From positions 1 to 6,302 of the forward strand of contig JAIXXE010000038.1 of the NCBI GenBank assembly GCA_027490875.1: a DNA stretch of 6,302 nucleotides, written 5' to 3'. The notes under the pieces are model-generated. The model worked only from the letters and a program-made list of their open reading frames with translations, searched no databases and was not told the DNA's origin. Each line of letters starts with the position of its first letter. Within the stretch, counting starts at the first letter, position 1. This document shows, one piece after another, positions 1 to 4,591 of the stretch. The DNA is from Alphaproteobacteria bacterium. GTDB lineage: Bacteria; Pseudomonadota; Alphaproteobacteria; UBA2136; UBA6156. Position numbers and translations under genes: made by a program.

Positions 1-256
1 GGGCAGCAGGCAACCCACGGAAGAGGTCGTTCAGCCCTTGGCCATCCAGCCGTGCCATGCTTAGTTCTCCCATCGTGCCACGGCACTGCGCCCGCGCACT
101 GCACAGCGGGCAGCCGCAAGAAAACTGATTTGCCAAAGAAGGCGAAATCGCCCCCACCGTTTCCGCAAAGCTTTGGTTGCTTTGCATCAGGTGCAAAAAC
201 AGCACCCAACCGGCAGTTACGCCACCCGCTACGGCCAGCACCGGGGCGGTGCGCAT
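1..256 (-). CDS. N-terminal part of a membrane-anchored Cys-cluster protein, cut by the left edge
   Basis: The minus strand is open without a stop from before 319 to base 1, so this is the 5' end of a gene that leaves the window. From the ATG at 256 the protein begins MRTAPVLAVAGGVTAGWVLF, a short basic start followed by a hydrophobic stretch (residues 4-24) that reads as a signal anchor or uncleaved signal. A Cys cluster follows: C47, C49, C52 and C58 in SCGCPLCSARAQC. In-frame ATGs also exist at 277, 319 and 328. I prefer 256 because codons between 319 and 257 are unusually T-ending (many GCT and CTT), unlike the rest, and because this leaves about 70 bp for divergent promoters with the ligase gene. 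No convincing Shine-Dalgarno sits before 256. An internal ATG at 58 has GGGAG 8 nt upstream and is a further possibility. The family is not recognised; metal binding by the Cys residues is only a guess. Confidence 0.5.
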   Translation of the reverse strand, partial: MRTAPVLAVAGGVTAGWVLFLHLMQSNQSFAETVGAISPSLANQFSCGCPLCSARAQCRGTMGELSMARLDGQGLNDLFRGLPAA

Positions 257-326
257 GATAATTGCAGAGGCATCCATAGCAGCAAGGTAAGCGACAGCGG
301 CAAGATTTTCAAGTAACATTTGCACC

Positions 327-1928
327 ATGGAAAGCCTTTTGCTAGCCGCCGCCATGGCCTACTTTGCGATGCTGCGCCTGCAAACCTACCTGCAATATTT
401 CCAGCAGGAAGAATATGATTACGCTCGCTTTTTAAACTGGTGGTGGCAGGCCCGCGCGTTCGACCGTTGGGCCACCGTTGGCCTGCTGGTGATGCTGCCC
501 TTTGCGTATTTGCAACCGGGCGCCACGGGGCTGATGGTCATCGTGTGGTTGTATTGGCGCAGCCGCAAGGAACCCGACCCCACCCAAGGCGGTAAAAAGC
601 CCTTGGTGCTCACCCCCCGCGCCACCCAACTGTGGTGGTGGGCGGGGCTGTTAAGCATCCCCAACATTACGGTGCTGGCGCTGCTGCTGCCGGCCATGCC
701 CTTGGTGGGGTTGCTGTGGTTGATTGTAAGCTTGCAGGGCATTCATTTAGGGTTGGCTATGGCGGAGATGGTGCTGGCGCCATGGCAGGCTATTGTTAAC
801 CGACGCTACCAAGCCGAGGCCACCGCCACATTGGCACGACTGAGCCCTACCGTGGTGAGCATTTCGGGCGCCTTTGGCAAAACCAGCACCAAGTACTTTT
901 TGCACGCCATACTCTCGGCCCATACCCCCACCCTGCTGCCACCCGGCAGCACCAACACCGCCTTGGGGCTGGCGCGGGTCATTCGCGAACGCCTGCAGCC
1001 GCATCATCAGTACTTTCTGGCCGAAATGGGCGCCTATCGGGTTGGGTCGATTGCCAACCTGTGCAAGCTGTTCCCGCCAGATGCCTGCGCTACCACTGCC
1101 ATTGGCCCGGCGCACCTCGAACGCTTTGGCAGCCTTGCCAACGTCGCTGCGGCCGAGTTTGAAGTGGTGCACGCAACCTTGGCACGCGGTGGGCCGGTGG
1201 TGCTCAGCATCGATTGCATCCCAACCGAACTGTGGCAGCCGCTGGTTGCCGCACACCCCACGATTAAACTGGTGAGCGCCAATAAAGATTTTATTCGCGA
1301 CGGCGACTATTACCTTAAGCAGGCCACCGCCACGGTACAGGGCCTGCAACTGGCCATCGAGCACCGAGGCCAACTGAGCGCCTTCGCAACCCCCTTGCAT
1401 GGCGCCACCATGGCCCCCAACCTCGCCACCGCCTTTGCCCTTGCCACCGAACTTGGCATCCCCAAGGCCACCAGCCTGTTGGCCCTTAAGGGGCTGAAAC
1501 CCGTGCCCCACCGCTTGGCGGTTCGGCAAGAAGGCGGGCTGACGGTGATTGATGACAGCTACAACAGCAACCCCGCAGGCTTTGAAGCCGCGCTGGAAAC
1601 CTTGGCATTGTTAGGCAAAGACCAACGCAAGATTCTCATCACGCCGGGGATGGTAGAACTGGGCCCGCTGCACGAGGCCGAGCACGCCCGGTTGGGCACG
1701 CTGGCCGCCCAACTGGCCGACGATGTGGTGGTGGTGGCGCCGCAACGCATCCCAACCTTTGTGCAGGCGGCGCGCGCCACAGGGCAGGCTGCAGTGACCA
1801 CGGTGGCAAGCTTCAGTGCCGCCCAGCGCTGGATGCAACAGCACGCCAAGGCCAGCACCCATGGGGGCGCCGTCGTGTTGCTGGAAAACGACCTGCCCGA
1901 ACGCTACGAAGCACGCTGGGCTTTGTAA
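327..1928 (+). CDS. Membrane-anchored MurF-like Mur ligase
   Basis: A 533-residue protein joins an N-terminal membrane region to a Mur-ligase body. Residues 1-25, 48-77 and 100-150 are rich in Leu, Val and Trp and suggest about four or five membrane segments. The ligase part shows the ATP loop GAFGKTSTK (181-189; canonical MurF is GxxGKTTTK), EMGAYR (233-238), IGPAHLERFGS (259-269), PHR (394-396) and DDSYNSNPAG (409-418), then TPGMVELG and LLENDLPERY near the C terminus. These are MurF hallmarks; MurF adds D-Ala-D-Ala to the UDP-MurNAc-tripeptide in peptidoglycan synthesis. Ordinary MurF is soluble with a UDP-binding N domain; here membrane helices take that place, so the lipid or nucleotide substrate is uncertain. 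The position of the carbamylated Lys (AKGE in MurF) appears to be Glu277. The ATG at 327 has only a weak Shine-Dalgarno; ATG 354 is an alternative. The stop overlaps the rsmI start by one base, implying coupled translation. Confidence 0.85.
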   Translation: MESLLLAAAMAYFAMLRLQTYLQYFQQEEYDYARFLNWWWQARAFDRWATVGLLVMLPFAYLQPGATGLMVIVWLYWRSRKEPDPTQGGKKPLVLTPRATQLWWWAGLLSIPNITVLALLLPAMPLVGLLWLIVSLQGIHLGLAMAEMVLAPWQAIVNRRYQAEATATLARLSPTVVSISGAFGKTSTKYFLHAILSAHTPTLLPPGSTNTALGLARVIRERLQPHHQYFLAEMGAYRVGSIANLCKLFPPDACATTAIGPAHLERFGSLANVAAAEFEVVHATLARGGPVVLSIDCIPTELWQPLVAAHPTIKLVSANKDFIRDGDYYLKQATATVQGLQLAIEHRGQLSAFATPLHGATMAPNLATAFALATELGIPKATSLLALKGLKPVPHRLAVRQEGGLTVIDDSYNSNPAGFEAALETLALLGKDQRKILITPGMVELGPLHEAEHARLGTLAAQLADDVVVVAPQRIPTFVQAARATGQAAVTTVASFSAAQRWMQQHAKASTHGGAVVLLENDLPERYEARWAL

Positions 1929-2734
1929 TGCTGACGGTTCTGGGCACCCCGATTGGCAATCTGCACGATGCCAGCCCACGCGTCATCGCCACGCTGCGCA
2001 CCGCCACCTTGGTGGCGTGCGAGGATACCCGCCGCGCGGGCCGTTTGGTTCAGCTGCTGGGGCTACCAAAGCTAAGGTTGGTGCCCCTGCATGGGCACAA
2101 CGAAGCGCTGCAAATCCCTGCATTAATTAAGCGCATGAAGGGCGGCGAAGCGGTGGTGCTGATGTCTGACAGCGGCCTTCCATGCCTGAGCGACCCCGGC
2201 GCGCGCTTGGTGGCAGCCACCCATGCGGCAGGGTTGGCACTGGAAGTGGTTGGCGGGCCAACCGCCTTGGCCAATGCCGCCGCAGGCAGCGGGCTGATAG
2301 GTGTTCATGAACCCGGCTTCATCTTTTTGGGCTTTCCTCCCCGCACCGCCAAGGCGCGGCAAACCTTTTGGGCCACGTGGGGTAACCTTGGGCTGGCGTT
2401 GGTGCTGTACGAAAGCCCCAATCGGGTGGCCGACTTGGCGCAGTCTGCCCTCGTTGCCTTGGGCAACCGCCCCGCGCGGCTGGCGCGCGAACTAACCAAA
2501 CTGCATGAAAGCTGGTACGGGCCCGACCTCGCGCACTTGGCCAATCTGGAAACCTTAAAAGGGGAATGCGTGGTGGTGATTGGCGCGGGCGATGGTGCAG
2601 CAACGCCCTCACCGCTGGCCTCATCAAATGCCGCCGCGGGCCTTAAGGCCTTGGCAGCGTTGGTGGCCACGCAAACGGGGGTCAGCAATCAGGTCGCCTA
2701 CAAGGCGCTGGTGGCGTTAAAACAAGGCCACTAG
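1928..2734 (+). CDS. rsmI: 16S rRNA (cytidine-1402-2'-O)-methyltransferase RsmI
   Basis: RsmI uses S-adenosylmethionine to methylate the ribose 2'-O of C1402 in 16S rRNA, in the decoding centre, acting on the small subunit in the cytoplasm. The 268-residue length is close to the family norm. Motifs appear in order: LGTPIGNLHD (5-14), CEDTRR (31-36), HGHNE (55-59), SDSGLPCLSDPG (80-91; the usual form is SDAGTP..SDPG), GGPTA (109-113; usually PGPSA), FLGFPP (133-138), YESPNR (161-166), ARELTKLHE (186-194) and KGECVVVI. The last 30 or so residues, with SNQVAYKALVALK, match the small helical RsmI C-terminal domain. The start ATG overlaps the stop of the ligase gene (TAATG) and no separate promoter or strong Shine-Dalgarno is visible, so the two genes are probably one transcript. 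The yraN gene often found after rsmI is absent; a convergent bolA-like gene ends 20 bp away. Confidence 0.95.
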   Translation: MLTVLGTPIGNLHDASPRVIATLRTATLVACEDTRRAGRLVQLLGLPKLRLVPLHGHNEALQIPALIKRMKGGEAVVLMSDSGLPCLSDPGARLVAATHAAGLALEVVGGPTALANAAAGSGLIGVHEPGFIFLGFPPRTAKARQTFWATWGNLGLALVLYESPNRVADLAQSALVALGNRPARLARELTKLHESWYGPDLAHLANLETLKGECVVVIGAGDGAATPSPLASSNAAAGLKALAALVATQTGVSNQVAYKALVALKQGH

Positions 2735-2754
2735 GCTTGCGATGGTTCGTGCAG

Positions 2755-3003
2755 TCAGCACGGGCGGGTGGTTAACTGGAGCGCATGCACGCGTTCGCGC
2801 ATGGCATCGCCCAACGCTGCATACACCAACTTATGTTGGGCCAGGCGGCCTAGGCCAGCAAACTGCGGCGCTGCAACTTCGGCACTTAAGTGGGCGCCGT
2901 CGGGGTCATTCACCACCACGGTGGCACCGGGTAAGGCGGCCATGAGTTTCTCGTACAGCTCTTGGGCTAGCGGAGTCATGGAGGGGGTCATGAGGTTGGA
3001 CAT
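2755..3003 (-). CDS. BolA-family protein (BolA/IbaG type)
   Basis: An 82-residue protein with the BolA fold signature: an N-terminal helix (LAQELYEKLMAALPG, 12-26), the loop DPDGAHL (33-39) with H38, FAGLGRLAQHKLVYAAL (48-64) containing the invariant His (H57), and the closing strand MRERVHALQLTT (68-79). BolA proteins bind monothiol glutaredoxins and [2Fe-2S] clusters, with H57 the likely cluster ligand; they act in iron sensing, Fe-S delivery or stress response. The H38 loop resembles the BolA/IbaG rather than the Cys-loop type. The glutaredoxin partner is not in this window. The reading frame extends to a TTG at 3039, but ATG 3003 is preferred: it gives the usual BolA length. It has no Shine-Dalgarno and a candidate -10 lies only 7 nt upstream, so the mRNA may be leaderless. 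ATGs at 2991 and 2979 remain possible. It converges on rsmI. Confidence 0.88.
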   Translation of the reverse strand: MSNLMTPSMTPLAQELYEKLMAALPGATVVVNDPDGAHLSAEVAAPQFAGLGRLAQHKLVYAALGDAMRERVHALQLTTRPC

Positions 3004-3010
3004 GGCGCTG

Positions 3011-3039
3011 CTTGTAGCGTGGTTGACAGGGCCCGACAA
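3011..3039 (-). promoter_or_regulatory. Candidate promoter for the bolA-like gene
   Basis: Read on the minus strand, TTGTCG (3039-3034) and TACAAG (3016-3011) are 17 bp apart, each matching 4 of 6 bases of the sigma-70-type consensus. The -10 ends 7 nt before the ATG at 3003, which would start transcription at about the A of the ATG. That agrees with the lack of a Shine-Dalgarno. It overlaps the opposite promoter at 3023-3050, so the two could interfere. The matches are modest. Confidence 0.3.
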
Positions 3040-3050
3040 GCTACGATAAA
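3023..3050 (+). promoter_or_regulatory. Candidate sigma-70-type promoter of the 74-codon gene
   Basis: A perfect -35 box TTGACA (3023-3028) is followed after 16 bp by GATAAA (3045-3050, 4 of 6 matches). The predicted start is near 3057, which gives a transcript with about 175 nt of leader before the ATG at 3234 and an end at the terminator near 3512. The box lies outside the bolA-like coding region but overlaps its likely promoter. Confidence 0.55.
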
Positions 3051-3055
3051 AACCT

Positions 3056-3068
3056 TTTGTGACACAAA
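3056..3068. promoter_or_regulatory. Perfect palindrome at the predicted transcription start (possible operator)
   Basis: TTTGTGACACAAA is a perfect inverted repeat of 6-bp arms around a single A. It lies 5 bp after the candidate -10 and covers the predicted start site, a typical place for a repressor site. The arms are too close to form an RNA hairpin, which favours a protein site on DNA. The cognate regulator cannot be named from the sequence. Confidence 0.4.
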
Positions 3069-3069
3069 T

Positions 3070-3233
3070 GCGTCGACGACTCGCTGACGCGCAGCCGAAT
3101 CATCTCTCGGTTGCTAGCCTTCCCCGTGCCTATCACGGGCGCCAACCTTCCGCGGGTTTGGCGGATAAAGGGTGGCGAAGGTCGTACCACGCGTTTTCAC
3201 AGCTATCAGGCCCAACCTCAGGAGGACTTGGCC
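3070..3233 (+). promoter_or_regulatory. Long, potentially structured 5' leader of the 74-codon gene
   Basis: Several complementary arms follow each other. GCGTC/GACGC (3070-3074 with 3086-3090) is followed directly by an 8-bp stem GCAGCCGA/TCGGTTGC (3091-3098 with 3107-3114, one G-U pair). A closing pair CCTTC/GAAGG (3118-3122 with 3177-3181) then encloses two hairpins: CCCGTG/CACGGG (3123-3128 with 3134-3139) and CGCCAACC/GGTTTGGCG (3140-3147 with 3155-3163, one bulge). An alternative pairing of ACCTTC (3145-3150) with GAAGGT (3177-3182) would break the last two. No stops-free coding signal or known riboswitch core was recognised. The folds were drawn by hand and no energies were computed. 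Confidence 0.4.
3209..3233 (+). promoter_or_regulatory. Possible ribosome-binding-site hairpin
   Basis: GGCCCAA (3209-3215) can pair with TTGGCC (3228-3233), with one bulged C, and the right arm ends directly against the ATG at 3234. Inside, CCT (3216-3218) faces AGG (3223-3225), which is part of the consensus Shine-Dalgarno AGGAGG (3220-3225, 8 nt before the ATG). Folding would partly hide the ribosome-binding site, as in RNA thermometers and other translational gates. This is a hand-drawn structure. Confidence 0.35.
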
Positions 3234-3458
3234 ATGAACCCACAAGCACTGTTTGCTGAAGTTTTGAGCAACATAAAACAAGACCCGACCCATCAAGCCC
3301 GCCTTCGAGCGCGGCTGGCCCTGAATGGTCAGAGGGACTTGCGGATGGAGCAACAACATCCCCTTAACGAACCCTTCATACCTGGGGGCACGCGCGAAGA
3401 AGCCTTCAAGGCCGCTGGCATGAATCTTCGTTTCCCTGTACAAAAGGCGGTACGTTAG
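3234..3458 (+). CDS. Hypothetical 74-residue protein
   Basis: The reading frame is open from 3111, but the start is set by a perfect AGGAGG (3220-3225) 8 nt before ATG 3234. The product is small, basic and soluble, without signal peptide, membrane segment or Cys. Residues 2-31 look helical (ALFAEVLSNIKQDPTHQARL then RARLAL); residues 42-53 are Pro/Gly-rich (HPLNEPFIPGGT), and a second short helix around 53-61 precedes a basic tail. I do not recognise the family. Codon use is looser than in its neighbours: two ATA, one AGG and several CAA and CTT, suggesting a weakly expressed, young or acquired gene. It is monocistronic, with its own promoter candidate, long leader and terminator, so its control looks independent. 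The strong ribosome-binding site and the terminator placed just after the stop make it a credible gene; the function is unknown. Confidence 0.75.
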   Translation: MNPQALFAEVLSNIKQDPTHQARLRARLALNGQRDLRMEQQHPLNEPFIPGGTREEAFKAAGMNLRFPVQKAVR

Positions 3459-3480
3459 GCGTTCGGCGCCTCATCGACTT

Positions 3481-3512
3481 AAGGGCTCCTCCCACAGGGG
3501 CCCTTTTCTTTT
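3481..3512 (+). terminator. Intrinsic terminator after the 74-codon gene
   Basis: AAGGGCTCC (3481-3489) pairs with GGGGCCCTT (3497-3505) over 9 bp with one U-G pair and a 7-nt loop, followed by a T-rich run (TTTTCTTTT, 3504-3512). It lies 22 bp after the stop codon at 3458 and separates this unit from ssb. Confidence 0.85.
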
Positions 3513-3564
3513 ATGCAGGGGTGTGGTTTTATAGCCGCATACAACGAAGAGAAAGACGAGCGAG

Positions 3565-4023
3565 ATGGCCGGCAGTGTCAACAAGGTAATCCTGATTGGT
3601 AACTTGGGCCGCGACCCAGAAGTACGGGCCACCCAAGGGGGCGATAAAATCGCTAACCTCACGCTGGCCACCACCGACAGCCGCTTTAACAAGGCCAAGA
3701 ACGAGCGCGAAGAGCACACCGAATGGCACCGGCTGGTGGTGTTTGGCAAACAGGCCGAAATTGCTGAAAAGTACCTGAAAAAGGGCAAGAGTGTGTTCGT
3801 GGAAGGCCGGATTCAGAGCCGCAAGTGGACCGATAAGGAAAACCAGGAGCGCACGCAGTACGAAATTGTGGTGGATAACTTTACCATGCTCGGCGGCCCA
3901 CGTGACGGCGATGGCGGCGGCGGTGATTACCAGCCCCGCACAGCCAGCATGGCGCCTGCCCCCAGCGCCGCACCGAAGAAAATCTCGGCCGAGGCGCCCT
4001 TTGACGACGAAATTCCCTTCTAG
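3565..4023 (+). CDS. ssb: Single-stranded DNA-binding protein SSB
   Basis: A 152-residue SSB that coats single-stranded DNA as a tetramer during replication, recombination and repair and recruits partner proteins through its C-terminal tip. The OB-fold domain covers about residues 4-113: NKVILIGNLGRDPEVR (6-21), then TEWHRLVVFGK and a YLKKGKSVFVEGRIQSR strand pair, all typical of SSB. A Gly-rich flexible linker (GDGDGGGGDY) and a Pro/Ala-rich stretch lead to the acidic tip DDEIPF (147-152), the docking site for other proteins. Length and tail fit alphaproteobacterial SSB. The ATG at 3565 has a purine-rich but poor Shine-Dalgarno (GAGCGAG). The uvrA gene that often sits beside ssb is absent; the gene is flanked on both sides by terminators and so is probably transcribed alone. 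Confidence 0.97.
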   Translation: MAGSVNKVILIGNLGRDPEVRATQGGDKIANLTLATTDSRFNKAKNEREEHTEWHRLVVFGKQAEIAEKYLKKGKSVFVEGRIQSRKWTDKENQERTQYEIVVDNFTMLGGPRDGDGGGGDYQPRTASMAPAPSAAPKKISAEAPFDDEIPF

Positions 4024-4047
4024 TATACACTCTTGACAAGTCAACCC

Positions 4048-4068
4048 AAGGGTGCTATGCACCCTTTT
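4048..4068 (+). terminator. Intrinsic terminator after ssb
   Basis: AAGGGTGC (4048-4055) and GCACCCTT (4059-4066) form a perfect 8-bp stem with a 3-nt loop TAT, running into TTTT (4065-4068) and then a T-rich stretch. It lies 25 bp after the ssb stop. Confidence 0.75.
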
Positions 4069-4081
4069 ACTTTGTAAAGTA

Positions 4082-4113
4082 TTGCGTTTTTTGCGTTAGC
4101 GTTGTCTGCGTTT
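4082..4113 (+). repeat. Four GCGTT repeats upstream of the 121-codon gene
   Basis: GCGTT occurs at 4084, 4093, 4099 and 4108, with two copies extended to TTGCGTT (4082-4088 and 4091-4097). The spacing of 9, 6 and 9 bp is nearly regular. The stretch is T-rich and lies between the ssb terminator and the next gene, so it must hold or adjoin that gene's promoter. No clear -35/-10 pair was found. It may be a regulator site or chance low complexity. Confidence 0.25.
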
Positions 4114-4136
4114 AACCCTTTCTCTTGAGGCATATT

Positions 4137-4502
4137 ATGCCATTAGCAAGCTCTATGCGGTTCATGAGCACCGTTCCCATCCGTCGCGGCACCCGCGCTG
4201 TCGATCGCCTGTGTGGCTGTGGGGGTGGTACCGACGCCAGAACCTTCCCCAAGGCCAACCAGTTCGTGGCCTACATCAGCCCTGTGCTGGAACGCGAGGG
4301 GTTCATTCCGGTCGTCCCCTTCAGCCCAGCAGAATTTGAGGGAAGACCAGCCGTTGTGGCCAAGTTCGTCTTGAGCGATGAAGGTGAGAGCCAGTTCATC
4401 GACATTATGCATGTCGGCGAGGAAGGCTACATCTACCGAAGCTGGATCCCTGCAGAAAGTGCAGAACTGGATCTCTCAGACTTCATGAAGCTGTCGGCCT
4501 GA
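4137..4502 (+). CDS. Hypothetical 121-residue protein
   Basis: The start is placed at ATG 4137 because GAGG (4127-4130) sits 6 nt upstream; an in-frame TTG at 4125 overlaps that site and is unlikely. The first 25 residues are basic (RR at 16-17, R20, R24) and are followed by CGCGGG (26-31). The rest is an alternating alpha/beta pattern: FVAYISPVLEREGFIPVVPF (43-62), then AVVAKFVLSDEGESQF and IDIMHVGEEGYIYRSWIP (88-105), ending in an acidic helix (ELDLSDFMKL). There is no membrane segment and no family is recognised. The basic Cys-containing N terminus could bind nucleic acid or metal, or could be a mis-chosen start; that is a guess. It appears to be a single-gene unit between the ssb terminator and a long hairpin shared with the convergent pgk-like gene. 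Confidence 0.72.
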   Translation: MPLASSMRFMSTVPIRRGTRAVDRLCGCGGGTDARTFPKANQFVAYISPVLEREGFIPVVPFSPAEFEGRPAVVAKFVLSDEGESQFIDIMHVGEEGYIYRSWIPAESAELDLSDFMKLSA

Positions 4503-4542
4503 ACGCTTTCTCCCGTACTTACGACCGCGAATCACGAACCAA

Positions 4543-4580
4543 GCACGCTGCCTGTGGCCCCAAGCCGCAGGCAGCGTTGC
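4543..4580. terminator. Long hairpin between convergent genes
   Basis: ACGCTGCCTGTGG (4545-4557) pairs with CCGCAGGCAGCGT (4565-4577) over 13 bp with one U-G pair and a 7-nt loop; two more pairs (4543-4544 with 4579-4580) extend it past a bulged T. It lies between the stops of the 121-codon gene and the pgk-like gene, where a bidirectional terminator is expected. There is no T-run on either side, so it may instead protect 3' ends or need Rho. Confidence 0.5.
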
Positions 4581-4591
4581 GTTAAGAGACG

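Noticed and set aside
52..258. Plus-strand open frame of 68 codons before the ligase gene
   Set aside because: The opposite strand carries a more protein-like frame with a hydrophobic anchor and Cys cluster; this one is Pro/Lys-rich without domain or ribosome-binding site.
747..1529. Long minus-strand open frame of 260 codons
   Set aside because: It lies antisense inside the conserved Mur-ligase body; its Gly/Gln-rich sequence has no family motif and no ribosome-binding site.
3004..3039. Longer BolA reading from a TTG at 3039
   Set aside because: The extra residues are not BolA-like, TTG is a weak start, and the extension would cover the likely promoter.
3111..3233. Longer reading of the 74-codon gene from 3111
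   Set aside because: The consensus AGGAGG in front of ATG 3234 decides the start, and the upstream stretch is better explained as a folded leader.
3057..3233. Known structured RNA (tmRNA, 4.5S, RNase P RNA, TPP or cobalamin riboswitch)
   Set aside because: None of the conserved core sequences I know for these RNAs is present; it is left as an unassigned leader.
4033..4061. TTGACA after the ssb stop as a promoter for the 121-codon gene
   Set aside because: The -35 is perfect, but at 17 bp the -10 would be TATGCA inside the ssb terminator hairpin, only 3 of 6 matches.
3529..4062. Minus-strand open frame of 177 codons
   Set aside because: It is antisense to ssb, whose motifs are unmistakable, and reads through both the ssb stop and the start region.
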